A stretch of 32,996 nt of DNA from Pleurobrachia bachei (taxonomy: Eukaryota; Ctenophora; Tentaculata; Cydippida; Pleurobrachiidae): contig AVPN01000598.1 in NCBI GenBank assembly GCA_000695325.1, positions 1 through 32,996 of the forward strand, given 5' to 3'. Below, in pieces: positions 19,586 to 31,262 of the stretch. Position 1 is the stretch's first letter, and every line of letters begins with the position of its first letter. The translations under genes were made by a program, and so were the position numbers. Under the pieces are notes generated by a model, which worked only from the letters and a program-made list of their open reading frames with translations, did no database searches and was not told the DNA's origin.

Positions 19586-21382
19586 ATGAGTTATGGGGAC
19601 CTTGAAGATGTCCGGATGGAATCCGCTCTCACTGATTTCACGTCCCAGAACTACAGAACAATAGTTCAGAATGTCGATGAGCAGGAGGACTCGAGAGCGC
19701 GGAAGTTGCAGAGGATAAAGAGGAGGGGGTTTTACAACGTGGATGAGTGTATGGAATATATTGGGATGGGAAAGTATCACTGGCTCTGGATGGGTCTCTT
19801 TGGTATTTCCTCCATGGCTCAGGCGGTTGAGATCACCCTTAGTTCCCTGATTCTAAGTGATCTGGGCTGCTACTGGAATCTGACAGTCTGGGAAGAAGTG
19901 TTGATCCCATGTTTGGTGATGTTGTGTTCTATACCTGGGGATCTGGTGGGTGGACGTCTAGCTGATACTTATGGACGCTTCCCGGTTCTTGTTGCAGGAC
20001 AAGTCATTATAGCGGTGTTTGGAGTTCTGAGTGCCTTTGCCCCAACCTACATTTGGTACCTGATACTTCGGTGTGTTGTTGGGTTCGGGTTCGGTATGAT
20101 CGTCTTCTTGATTATTGTTCAGGTCGCAGAGCTCTGTCCCACGGCCTATCGAGCTACTGCAGTGTCCATTACTTTCATCATGTGGACATTTGGTAACATC
20201 TACATCATATTGGGTGCCTGGTGGCTGGAGGAGGACTATGGGTGGAGAGCTGTGGTGCTATGGGCTGCTATCCCCTGTGTTATAATGCTCTTCATCATTC
20301 CCTTTGCTGATGAGTCCCCAAAATACTGCATTATATCTGGTGACCCCGAGAAGGCTAAGGCAATCCTGACCAAGATAGCGCACTTCAACAAGATAGAAAT
20401 GTGTCCTGGTGAGTTGGAGTCATATGTTGAAACAAGGCGAGGACGCCTAGCGGACATCTTCGCACCCAACTTCAGGCAAGTCACCTTTGCCCTGATTGTC
20501 GCTATGTTCGCAGCTAACTTCATGTACTATGGTGCCATATACGCAGCCCCACTTCTCCTGCAGTACAACTATTGTAATGGTGATTTTGCTGAAGAAGATT
20601 CCTGTCTGTTAACTGACGAGGAGTTTGTGTTTGATCTGATCATTGGATGTGGAGAGTTCCTTAGTATCCCAATATTTGCATTCTCAAGCGAGTTACTGGG
20701 TCGTGTCAGGGCAGCTAATGTCGTATCTGCGTGCCTCCTTGTCTTTGTTATCTTACTAGAGTTCTGTTTTGGGCAGCTGGTGCTGATTACTGAGCTCTTC
20801 TTTGAGAGAGCCCTTGCCAACGCTGTCCTACTCCTCATCTATATCTACACACCTGAGTTCTATCCGACCTATATCAGGAGCATTGCATTTGGTTTCATTA
20901 TGACCTTCTCCGCATGGGGTGGTATCCTGGCCATTATCAACGTCTATGTGGTGGGGTTGTATACCGAATGGGCGTTCATGTGGTACATATTCGGAGCAAT
21001 GGCCATCATCCTTCTGACTGCCACTTTCTTCTTTGGGAGAGAGACCCTGGGACAGAGATTAGAGGACAACCGACCTGAAACTGTCATGAGCATGAGATCC
21101 AGTCGAGCATCTAATGGGGAGGGAGGTGCTGGTACAGCTGGGAAGAAGAATGAGGGGGACCTGCCGGGGACACCAGTGGGGGAACAGCAGAACAGTAGGA
21201 CAGGGACACCAGAACAGGAGAACAGCAGCCCTGCCAGGTCAACACCACTAGTGGAACAACCTGGCACTTCCAGCGCAACACCACCAGTACCTCAACCTGC
21301 TAGTACTGCTACTCCGCCATTCGATCAAAGAGTGATGTCACCACTACAAGACCAGGAGGTTCTAAGTGCGATGCCGCGATGA
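19586..21382 (+). CDS. SVOP/SV2-like major facilitator transporter (single exon)
   Basis: An uninterrupted 598-aa frame. The N-terminal region YNVDECMEYIGMGKYHW matches the (F)TVEDAVEAIGFGKFQW region of SVOP. Then come about 12 membrane segments, the MFS loop motif GGRLADTYGRFP after TM2, and DESPKYCIISGDPEKA after TM6, which is typical of the SV2/SVOP group. Later come YTPEFYPTYIRS (compare YTPEVYPTATRA of SVOP) and the end of TM12 near residue 490. The last 100 residues are a low-complexity Pro/Thr/Ser/Gln tail with GTP and TPP units. It is a membrane transporter whose substrate is unknown. It has no intron although every neighbouring host gene is well spliced, so it may be a retrocopy that kept its function. 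AATAAA follows at 21455. Confidence 0.88.
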   Translation: MSYGDLEDVRMESALTDFTSQNYRTIVQNVDEQEDSRARKLQRIKRRGFYNVDECMEYIGMGKYHWLWMGLFGISSMAQAVEITLSSLILSDLGCYWNLTVWEEVLIPCLVMLCSIPGDLVGGRLADTYGRFPVLVAGQVIIAVFGVLSAFAPTYIWYLILRCVVGFGFGMIVFLIIVQVAELCPTAYRATAVSITFIMWTFGNIYIILGAWWLEEDYGWRAVVLWAAIPCVIMLFIIPFADESPKYCIISGDPEKAKAILTKIAHFNKIEMCPGELESYVETRRGRLADIFAPNFRQVTFALIVAMFAANFMYYGAIYAAPLLLQYNYCNGDFAEEDSCLLTDEEFVFDLIIGCGEFLSIPIFAFSSELLGRVRAANVVSACLLVFVILLEFCFGQLVLITELFFERALANAVLLLIYIYTPEFYPTYIRSIAFGFIMTFSAWGGILAIINVYVVGLYTEWAFMWYIFGAMAIILLTATFFFGRETLGQRLEDNRPETVMSMRSSRASNGEGGAGTAGKKNEGDLPGTPVGEQQNSRTGTPEQENSSPARSTPLVEQPGTSSATPPVPQPASTATPPFDQRVMSPLQDQEVLSAMPR

Positions 21383-21454
21383 ACACTGAATGGTAGTTGA
21401 ACATGTGTTCACTCTTTTTGCACTCTTACTCAATTGAGCAGTAGTGCTGTGACA

Positions 21455-21460
21455 AATAAA
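21455..21460 (+). promoter_or_regulatory. AATAAA poly(A) signal of the SVOP-like gene
   Basis: Canonical hexamer 73 nt after the stop codon, followed by a GTGTGC element typical of downstream cleavage regions. Confidence 0.75.
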
Positions 21461-21920
21461 GCACCACTCAGTGTGCATGCATCTAAACTCTAACACTTAT
21501 GAAACTTATTATACGTGCTTTGAACTGTTTGTCTCTTTTGAGGCTTAATGTAGTTGACTGTTGAGCAGCATCCTTATTTTGTAGAGTTTCTTTTTCTTTT
21601 GGAACAAAAAAGGGATGACAATTAATTTATGTCTTTTATCAAAAAACTAAAAAGTTCAGCTTACAATTTAAAAGGGTCACCTTGCTGGAAAAAAGCTTTA
21701 AGAAATTCGCTTGAAAAACACAAGCATACAAATGCTATTGAATGTATCAGTATGGTTCGTCCCGTGGAGGTTTAGGAGACTGTACAAACTTGTTGAGTAA
21801 GGGGTGTTACTCAACAAATACACCCAGTTCAATATAATAGTTCCCTTCCCTCATTCCTGGAGAGCACCCTTGAAACATTATAATCATATTGAATGAATCC
21901 ACTCAACCCACAGGACTATC
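21461..21920. other. Spacer between convergent SVOP-like and ACSL genes
   Basis: A-rich and T-rich sequence with no gene. No clear AATAAA was found on the minus strand for ACSL, so its 3' end is not fixed. Confidence 0.5.
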
Positions 21921-24900
21921 TCACGACAGCCCTTGGTATAGTTCGTTTAAAACAGTTTGGTATCGTTTGGCAATGTTGTGCCGTCGTTTCTTGAAGGTAG
22001 GAGTACACATCCCATTTTCTACAGTGAAGTTATCTCGAGCCGGAAGCAGTTGTATCCTCCTTACCTGAAAATATTGAGTGGTTAAATAGACTGTCAAGAC
22101 ATTCAGGATTTTCAAGTTGTCGTTTTGGAGAGAAACCTCAGATGAAAATACTGGTTATATCTCACCTGTTCAAGTCTGTTTAGTTTTCCCTCCTCCCCAA
22201 TTGAGTGTAGTTCTGATAAGATGTGATTTGTGAGTTCTGCAGAGTTCGTATCCTGGGGTAACGAGGGGTGCTCCTTTATAAAATCCTCGCTAACAACAAC
22301 CAGACCAATTAGGCTTGCCTTCAAACTCTCACCATACACAAACACCTATAAAATGAGGCATTGAATGAAAAGTAAGGTACTGGAAGTCTGAAAAATACCT
22401 CCTCAGTTCACATATCATTATGGTCAAATAATGCTCTACACCTAGCCAGTTTCCCTCGATCTAAAAGGTAGTACCTGTAAAACAGCAGGACATCGCTCGT
22501 ATACCAATTCAATCTTATCGGGCGCAATGTATTCTCCTTGCGCCAGCTTAAAAATGTTCTTTTTCCTAAGTAGATAAAGAGGAGTAGGGTTACACAAATT
22601 TTCTCTAAGCTAACAAATAAAAATATGATTACACTGATTTAAAATAACAATTCCTTATCACTAAATTCTGTAATTACGTCATGTACCTATCAATTAGTTT
22701 GAGTCGTCCTCCCTCGATCCAAGTCCCAATATCCCCACTATGTAGCCACCCATCCACCAGTACCTCTGCAGTTTTCTCTGGTTGTTTGTAGTATCCTTTG
22801 AAGACCCCTGGACCCCGCACACAGACCTCCCCCGTCCCATCCCTTGTGTAGTACCCCATCTCCGGCACATCAACTAGCTTAACCTCAAACTCAGGGGAGG
22901 GTACACCAACATGCCCTGTACGTGGGGGAGATTGGATATTGGTTGGGATATTGTCCCGATATTGTATATTTGCTGGGGGATCAAGTGGTATTTTACAGGG
23001 CTGATGATGCATTACTGATTACTTTACAATATCTTAAGATCTTTTGAATATGACGTTTGTCTGTGTCAGATCAAAGTATAAACTATCCCATGATTTACCT
23101 GGTACGGTGTCTCCGAACAGGTAGATGGTTGTGGCAGCTGTTGACTCAGTCTGTCCGTATCCCTCGATGATGTTCACCCCCAATACCGCTCTAAACCATT
23201 GTATCACGTGATCTTGGATAGGGGCTGATCCACTCATAACTACCTACAGGGGAGTTCAGTTAGTTAGATGAAGGTTCAGTGAATTTAGAACTGTTGATTG
23301 AAGTAAATAAAGACGTAATTGTTGGGTCAAAAAGTGAAATAACTCACCTTCACTCGTCCCCCTAGTTTGTCTTGTATCTTCCTAAAGAAGACTTTGTCCC
23401 AGACAGTATCGTTCTTCACCACCCCAGCCTCAACCTCCGACACCTTGCTGGCCACCCCGTAGTTGAATAGTTTCTGCATCACGCTGGGTGAGCTGAGTAA
23501 CTTGTTGTTTACTGTATCATATATCTTATTGAGCACTCTGGGGACGGCTGGGAGGATGGTGGGCCGGAGGTTGGAAATGTCGTCCAGAAGCAGCTTTACA
23601 TCACCTGATATAGGGAGAGAGAAGTTGTTTTGAGGCATTGTCAGGTTGACAAAGTACAGCCGATCTTGATGCTTGACTTGTAATATCAATAAGCAAGGAA
23701 TGAACAATCAACCAATCCTTATTCCCAGTATCCCTGACAACATCTTTACCTCTAAAGTATCCTATCCCGCCTCCAACATACAGCACGATACACTCAGAGA
23801 TGAACCCGTACACATGGGCCAGGGGCAGATAAGATACAATGATATCATCCTTTGTCAGTATATCCTGATGCTCCCAGAGCCCCCTCCAACCACACTTGAA
23901 ACTTGCCAGCACATTATCATGAGATAGTACCACACCCTTGGGCTCCCCTGTAGTCCCACTAGTATAGCAGATAACTGCTGTGTGGTCAGGAGTGGGGGCT
24001 GTGAAGGGGAGGGGAGTGGTTCCCAGCTCACAGACTTTGTTCCACGATAGAAACTGTATGGGGGTGGGGTTGGTGTAAGGTGTTAGTTATCTGGCCTGGT
24101 CTAAAGCATTATCGAACTCAGAGACAGGGCTGTCTCAAATCGCTCTATGATACCTGTATGTCACTGTGACTATCCTCCCATTTCTCACATGGCCCGATAG
24201 TGATCACAGTGGTTATTGAGGAGTGGGATTCAGTTAACAGCTTCCCCACCATATCAGAGTCACATATTACAATCCTTGGAGTTGTTTCTTTCAGTATGTG
24301 TTCTTTAGCTGCCTCACCTGAAGAATATTATAGATTGAGTTAGGATATTTGTAACTGAGTTTCATGAGGGGGTTGTTAAGTAACAGAGAGAAATATATGT
24401 CGAGTTAATGGCATCTGAACTCTCACAATCTAATCAACCCCTTGTAAGCTAAGAGTGTCATCCTACCGAGAGTGAGATAGAGAGGGACAGCTATGCCACT
24501 AGCGCTGACAAGGGCCTGCATTGTCATGTGCCATTCAGGTGAGTTCTTACCAAGAATCCCAACCATGCTTCCTGGAAAGAGGAGGGGATGTTATTGAACA
24601 TCTTGTGGCGTCTTTTGTGGGGGATGAGTTAGAAAGATTATAAGAACATATTGAACGGTTGTTTTCTCTCGCTAAATGAGTCCAAATTTCAATCTAAGTT
24701 AAGAAATAATGGTATACCTTCTGTTAGCCCTAAAGCAAGTAGTCCATTTCTGAAGGAATCTATCCTCTTCTCTCCCTCTATGTATGTTATCCACTGGTAG
24801 GGCCCATCCCCCTCTCTATAACCAAACACCCCACCACTGTAGGGGACAGAGTTGTGCTATTTAGAATGTTTTAACGGCGTGGTTTTGACAGACTAGATGT

Positions 24901-25347
24901 TGACAATTGACATAATTCCATAATGATTGGAAAACTCTGAAAGCTCTATATCTCACCAGGGGTTGAGGGCAAGTCCTCTCTTATAGAGGTCTGGAATGGT
25001 TGATATAGAGGCATCCCAGGATACTACAGGGTGGTCTGGTCCAAATATACTCTTTCTGTGAGTCTCACACCCATTCACCTGTCAATGAATGTAGTTGTCA
25101 TAAACCTTGATGGATTTGAAGTGTTCAGACTAGCTAGGGATGTGGGTTTTTGGGTCATATTTGAAACTTCAAAACCACTGACCGGTAGGGAGACTGGGTT
25201 AGGAAAAGGTTTCTTGGGTCGGGACTGTTCTTCATAGTTTTTAGACCGTGATCGGAGCCACAAATATAGACCAGCTACTGCAGCTCCTAGTAGTACAGTG
25301 TCAAGGGTTTTCATGACATGGCCAGACACAGTGAACTCCTTCATCAT
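21921..25347 (-). CDS. Long-chain fatty-acid--CoA ligase (ACSL1/5/6 type)
   Basis: Twelve exons on the minus strand: 25347-25079, 25055-24957, 24836-24718, 24571-24467, 24317-24154, 24053-23750, 23604-23348, 23243-23099, 22915-22687, 22565-22475, 22345-22166, 22064-21921 (TGA). Phases all agree, giving 701 aa, like human ACSL1 (about 698). It activates long-chain fatty acids with ATP and CoA at ER, mitochondrial outer membrane or similar membranes. An N-terminal membrane anchor lies at about 13-35 ([18 protein letters not shown]). The AMP-binding signature [11 protein letters not shown] is at about 282, with [19 protein letters not shown] and GWLHSGDIG. The [19 protein letters not shown] gate region is near 564, diagnostic of the ACSL1/5/6 clade. 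A splice acceptor four nt before the start ATG implies a 5' UTR intron. Human ACSL members show the same order of motifs. Confidence 0.95.
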
Positions 25348-28300
25348 GAATCTAAAAATGAAGGAATTGGGTAAACAAAAATAAAGATTTAGGATCCAAC
25401 TTATTAATACTACAAAATTCGTATTTGCGGTTGCACATTGAACATTCTCGCAAGCAGAAAAACAAAGATCAAGCAACGTGAGAAATGTACATGGTCAAAA
25501 ACAGATGTTTCTTCTAGTGTCCAAGTTTGAATTATCCAAGTAACAAGACTCAGGGATCTATGACCCATCTATGATACAGTAAAGTAGTACACGAAGGATC
25601 GTGGTAATGATCTTTACAGGAAATTGTATAGTGGTAAAACGACAGTACACAAAGCGCTAGATAACCTACAAGAGAGAGACTGTAGGAGCTCTATATAGGA
25701 AGCAATTATGCATGTTTGGACACTTCAATATGTCTCCCCCCCCCCTTAGACAACACGTTTTTCATTTGTCATTGTGGAGTATGATTTGAAATATCGGGAA
25801 AGCAATGCGAGATGTTCCACGAAACACGAAATAGAGAACGGAAAATGTATCAAAGTTAATGTACGGCTATACATCAAACTTTTAAATTTATATTAAAGTC
25901 GAAGAACATGGCAATATAAAGGCTCCACTGCCATACAAGGCCAGATGGTCACTAAGAGATTGACACATTATAAATTATTACAAGCACTGCCTGGGGAGCA
26001 CTCACCAGATGTACAAATATATTGATCTCAAAAAGCTGGCGAGTGTTCTTTAGTCTAACTCTCGTTGTCTCTTTCATAGCAAGCAGACTTACACACATAT
26101 GCTATACATCAGAGAGCCATACAATAAATGACAATTGAATATTTGGAAATGCGGTGTTCATAGCTGATGTATAACAGAGTAATTATGGTCCCCGCTGTTA
26201 TATACAAAATGTACACCCGGAATCTGACATAATTGCAGATACAAGAGTCCTAGTAAACCCTAACTATCCTCTCTTCTCTCTATCATAGTCAACTCACCCA
26301 CACAGTACACACCAGGTCAAATAAGGAATGATGAGGTTTGAAGACCAACTATAGAACTTCAATACGGGGATTGGATCCAGGCCAATGTAGCCTCACAATG
26401 ATCAAGAGGATGCCCTATTTATACTAATCAGGCGTAGTGATTGTATATGTCGATGCCTGACCTCTCTATTTCTCTTCGTTTCGCTCTTAGTAGTGAGTGT
26501 GGAGCTGGTGGGTCTGAGTATTAAGTAGTGCAAGTGTGGAGCTCAGCTCTCTCTCAACCTCTGAAAACCAAACCACTGTGAACAAAAAACTGTAGAGGGG
26601 CTGGGAGCAGCACATTGCGCTACAACTTCAATAGCACGAGCAAAGAAATTTAGAGACATGCCGGAGATTGAAACTCTATACTCACACAGCCCCACAGAGT
26701 TTCAGATTCTGGCAGCTCTCTTCTCCACTATAATTCTCTCTCACAGTGTACTAATTCACTCCAAAAGGGCCATGTATAACAGAAGCCTACACATGGTGTA
26801 TAACAATGTGGGTGAAGGCCAGTGTACATCCGGTGTTATAAGCTAAACAATGCACTCTCTTCATAGTATTATCATATAGGACACATTGTGTTATACAGCA
26901 AGAACAGGGTTACCGCGGGCTAGGCATCAACTTTTAATAAAATTAGGCAACACCTACTCAGCTGGTCCATGGATAATAAAATGAAGACAAACTCGTTTCT
27001 TAATCTAAAATTACTCGATTATCTTCAAAACCTCTCTTCCTGTTATCGGGGTACAGCTCTTGAGCGCCGCTAGACTAGCGGCCCGGTTCCAGCCCCAATT
27101 CCTTTCCTAGGTAGTGGGGGTATCAAGTGACATGTCACATGAAACCTCACGTGGAACTTCCACTGGAAACTTGTAGATAATCCCCAGCCCCCTTGGCCCT
27201 GATAGGTTCAAACTGCTCCTGTATGGCGGCGCCATACCCCATTTGACGATTGGCGACATAGCCACCTAGTTTGTCTCATATAAGACCCTCCTCTTCGCAC
27301 CGGGCCGAAGGCCCGGTGCGGCTACGTGAGGCCGTGTAGCGGCCTCGCGTAGGTTGCGCGATGTACAGTCAGTGTGAGACAACACCTAGTGCGATCACAC
27401 CAGGTGTCTATGTCACCAAATTTGACGACAGTGCGCTCAGATGGGGTCGGCGGCGCCAGACAGGACTGCTCTTGATACAATTACACGACAAATGCAGAGT
27501 TTCTGTTCGACTGAATCACAGTGTCGATCAGACTGATAAGCTAGCACCTCGGATACAAATCACAAAGGAAATTACAGTACATCGAGTATCAACATGGCAT
27601 GTACTCAACAAGTGCATCACTTACACCTACCACGTACACTCCAGACTGGGATCTTGCTGATAGTTTTACAGAAAAACAAGGGGGTCCCGGTCACAATGTA
27701 TTCAGAACACTGTTTTCTCGCAAATGACTGAGAGTCTCGTACTGTACATGATAATCTCTACTGAATGCTGCTGCTGGACAGAGGGGAGAGTGGAGGAGAG
27801 GTCATGTAAAGTCATGTCCATCTGTCATGTGTGGGGACTGTGCAATTTCACTTGCAGTACGGAATTGCAGTAGAGATATTACATTAATATTGGGACCACA
27901 CCCACTCTCTCTGTCTTTCTCTCACATGTTCATTCTACCTCAAGTCTCTCACGCCGTCCTTTTTTTTAGGAGTCTCCCTCTCTCTTTCTCTCCGCCACAC
28001 CCAATGGGACCTCTCTTCCAGTCACTTCTGGGATTGAGAATTGAAACGAGTTTTATACGGGGATTTGGAACTAAAGACCTTGTAATTTCACAATATAACG
28101 GCATCTTGATTGATCAATACTGTATTCTATAAAATATATCACTATAAACTACAGACTGATATTAATCTACACTCTGCATGTAGTATCTCTCGCACGACTG
28201 GTCAAAACATATATTTACTACTTGACTGATTTTAGACGAAAAAACTCTGAAGAGTGGACATATGATTTTCTGTGTGGTAAAAAGTGGTAAAAGAAACTAA

Positions 28301-28519
28301 ATATGAGTGCTGCTTTAATAAAACGATCGTAAATTATCTCTTAATGGTATCAAAATATATCTCTCTCCTGTCCCTTTCTCTCAATAGTCTGTAATATTAT
28401 ACACATCAGTCTTATTCTCTCTGTGTGTCATCTCTCTTCTCAGAGTCTTTGCTCCTCCTAGTCCTACAACTCCCATCAAGGGATCAAATCACTTTCTCTA
28501 CTTGGCCGGGGTGTCCTCT
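25348..28519. other. ACSL 5' flank and Frizzled 3' flank
   Basis: More than 3 kb without a recognised coding exon. It should hold the non-coding first exon(s) and promoter of ACSL on the minus strand; GGGTGAGT on the minus strand near 26295 is a possible donor. Two open frames (26658-26846 and 27361-27660, plus) have no recognisable protein features. It also contains copy 3 of the GC-hairpin repeat at 27296-27360 and a CT-rich tract at 27900-28010. On the minus strand ATTAAA at 28319-28314 is a weak Frizzled poly(A) candidate. Confidence 0.5.
27220..27465 (+). repeat. Dispersed GC-hairpin repeat, copy 3, with flanking GGCGGCGCCA blocks
   Basis: CGCACCGGGCC (27296-27306) pairs perfectly with 27310-27320 over GAA, identical to the first hairpin of copy 2. 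A second stem CTACGTGAGGCCG (27322-27334) pairs with 27340-27352 with one mismatch. TGTATGGCGGCGCCA at 27220-27234 is shared with 9768-9782, and GCGGCGCCAGACAG recurs near 27450 and 9775. The same pieces occur in different orders at the two sites, which suggests related but rearranged copies. Confidence 0.75.
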
Positions 28520-31047
28520 TCAGACGGCTGTTTCAGATGTTTTTGAGCGACACTTCAGTAACTTGACCCAATTGCTGACAGTCTTAAAGGACAAGAGAAC
28601 CCAAAATCCTGAAACAAACAGGTTTAGTAAAATAAATCGAGACCTCTACTCAATCGTAAAACAAATGATTATTGAAAATCGGGAGGAATTAATGGTGAAG
28701 TAGTTACCAGTGGAGAGTCCAGTGACAAGCATCATTAGATACTTGATGAGATTGAATGTAAGCTGGGTAGGATCTGCAACAAAGTCACCACTGTATTTAT
28801 CTGCATCACACGCACTGTGGGGGGGGGGGAAGGACTTGTTACTATGGTCAATCATAGGGTCTAAGAAGAATCAGGGGTATAGCCCGGGGTATACCGAACT
28901 CAAGTTCTATTATTGTGCCACTGTAATGAACAAAAAACGCCAAATGTACCAGCATCTGGGTGAAATTGATGCTCACTGTTCCAACAAAGGGACTCTCTAA
29001 TCTCTATCCTCCCCTATCCAGTGGATGCCCAGCGCGCTTGTCAGCGCTTTAGACAAGGGATCCCAGATGGGCGCGCAATAGCGCAATGCTGACAACTTCT
29101 TACCTCCACACATATCACAACACGCGCGCCACACACATCACACTGTGCACTTCTGCAGACCACACAATGCACACCCCGAGCTAGGCACTAACCCGGGTCT
29201 CTCAGACAAACAGTAGGAGACATATCCTACTTCCCATTTGGATCTCTGGAATCGTTCATACAGGAAACAGGAGATGAGAATAGTGGCAGGGATACTGTAC
29301 AAAACTGAAAGAGGGGAGGAGGATTAAAAGTGGGGATGTAGGGATAATTTTGTAGAACTAGGGGGTATTATAGTGGAGATTGTGGTTATTAGAGGAGACG
29401 TGAGTGGGGATAGAGAGAGGACGGTACTTGGGCCATAAAATTGGACATTGAGACGGTAGAAAGATAGAAAGAAGACCAGTAACTTCAATTAGTACTGGTC
29501 GTGAACGGTAGAATTAGAGCTGCAGATTTACAGATTTACTTGTTATTACACATAGTTACAAGTCGCTGTTTACAGCTAGCTGTTTAGTGTTGAAAGAGGG
29601 ATAGACAGAATTGGTATTTCATGGTTTTTCAGAAAATTTCAGCAAATAAAATAAAAAGTTGACAACTTTTTTTGCACCACCCATTACCTGAGAACATTCC
29701 AATTCGAATCATGAGAGTCTCCAGTTTATCAGTTTTCTTTCCAGTGGTGTGTAGTTCGTGTCTAACACTGCACATGGACACCATACCAAGCCCCAGGAAG
29801 GTCATTCCTGAAATATAGTAGCTGGTAAAACAACTGGACATCACACTACGGGCTACGGCCTACGCTTTTCAGGTTTAGGATCTGGTGATTTTCTGTTCCC
29901 TCTTTCTGACTGGTTTGTTAGTGGACTAAGTGGACTTACCGACAACATAGAAAAGAATGAGAGGACCAATCACGTAGAACTGTAAAGCAGCATTGTCGAA
30001 ACTTCCAACAAAACAGATATTAGCCTGGAAATCTCCATCAATAGCTTTAGTTGAGCAGATAATGGTGAACAATATTGCTGGGACGACCCTGGGAGGAATT
30101 GAAATGTCGTATTATGCACGGAGTGTAAAAAGGGTCATTAGGAAAAATGTGCTGTTGTCTCTCCTGCTTTATTGATACACTGTGGCCAGCTGCTTTCCAT
30201 CAGTCTCTATCTCTATCTCTCTATCTCTCTCTCTCTATCTCTCTCCACACATTGTGCGGCAACTCTCAAAGGAATATAGAACAGCACGGATGCAAGTTAT
30301 AGCCCTCTCATTCTCACCCCATTGCACATCCTCTCTCTCCAGCTATATAACTATCTCTAAAACTTACTTTCCCCGCCCAAACTTACCATGCCACAACGTG
30401 GAAGTATTTAGCCTTTAGTGCAATGGCCTCGTGCCCCCACTTCAAGCCTGCTGCCAGGAACCAGGTCAAGTTCAGGATAACCCACCTGAGAGATGTGATG
30501 ACGTCATTTAATACTAGAAGGGGTGCATTTGAAAAGAGGATTTAGGTCCAAATTTTAAGAGGTTTTAGTTAGGTTACAAGGCAATTACTTTACGTAATCA
30601 ATATGACCATGTTGTTATTACAGCAGGAATTGTGCTAATAATTGTGTTAGAGACTAAGGATCAGGGGGGGGGGGGACACATTCAGAGTATTGGAATAATT
30701 CGGGAGAATTAGGATCGCTAGTAACAGGGAGGTAGGATACCAAGATAGTAGTGCGATAGGGACAATAGGGGCAGGGAGATAAGAGGTTACCATGGCTACC
30801 ATGAACCAACATTTCCCTTTGGGATATGCCGACCATCACACAAAATGGGTGTGTACCGATAAAAACAAGGAAATATTACTGGGTCTTGGGAGGGGATTGA
30901 ATGGAAGAGAGATAAGAAACAATAATACGAGTAATTACTCTCTCTCTCTCTGAACAAACAAATGTATCACTAACCAGAGGAAAGAAGCGAGTAGGAAGTA
31001 GTAGACTAGGAACAGTTGAATAAAACAGAGAGGGGCGTGGTCATCAC
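28520..31047 (-). CDS. Frizzled-family receptor, TM3 to C-terminus (5' part outside window or unseen)
   Basis: Seven exons on the minus strand in perfect phase: 31047-30975, 30485-30387, 30088-29940, 29807-29688, 29304-29193, 28814-28708 and 28608-28520 (TGA). The reading shows TM3 ([14 protein letters not shown]), [20 protein letters not shown], an extracellular loop with Cys, and an intracellular loop with [18 protein letters not shown]. Then come [28 protein letters not shown] and the tail. All align with Frizzled Wnt receptors. The tail has KTVSNW, the conserved KTxxxW Dishevelled-binding motif, and ends ETAV, a class I PDZ ligand. The cysteine-rich Wnt-binding domain and TM1-TM2 are not in the window; their exons should lie above 31048, probably beyond the mobile-element-like ORFs. 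The tail is short, about 20 residues after KTxxxW. Confidence 0.93.
29031..29100. repeat. GCGC-rich inverted repeat in a Frizzled intron
   Basis: TTGTCAGC (29038-29045) and GCTGACAA (29088-29095) are perfect inverted arms about 42 nt apart, enclosing GCGCGC blocks and GGGATCCC. Composition differs sharply from the surrounding intron, suggesting a small inserted element. Confidence 0.45.
30199..30245. repeat. TCTCTATC microsatellite
   Basis: Runs of TCTC and CTATCT units in a Frizzled intron. Simple sequence repeat. Confidence 0.9.
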
Positions 31048-31262
31048 CTAGGGGTTGAAGATGTGTATTAGAACACTTCCTTGTGTACATGCAATAGTAT
31101 CGGAATCAATTGTTACTAGTAGTCAACAGCTATCAATTCAAAGTTTGTAGTTTATAACAACTTCCCCCATCTGATCTCTCATCGCTTTTGTATCGCCTCT
31201 GGTTATCTATGCTTTGCTAATTTGACCGTTACATCTGCTGCCCTACTGAATCTTAAATTGCC
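31048..31262. other. Leader of the AlkB-SGNH element or Frizzled intron
   Basis: No exon, terminal repeat or inverted repeat could be recognised. The element's left boundary probably lies here or in the Frizzled intron sequence but is not visible. Confidence 0.4.

Noticed and set aside
20236-20838. Two minus-strand frames of about 90 aa
   Set aside because: Shadows of the SVOP-like coding sequence in the antisense direction.
27361-27660. 99-aa plus-strand open frame beside the GC-hairpin repeat
   Set aside because: No signal peptide, domain, or splice-linked continuation. It begins at the edge of the repeat. It could be a relic of the element but is not supportable as a gene.
28432-28463. 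Alternative last exon for Frizzled ending in AKTLRRE-type sequence
   Set aside because: The acceptor works in phase, but it lacks the TM7 end. The exon at 28520-28608 restores the full TM7, KTxxxW and a PDZ ligand with a better acceptor.
30654-30839. 61-aa minus-strand frame considered as a Frizzled exon
   Set aside because: Splice phases of the flanking Frizzled exons join perfectly without it, and its sequence does not match the receptor.
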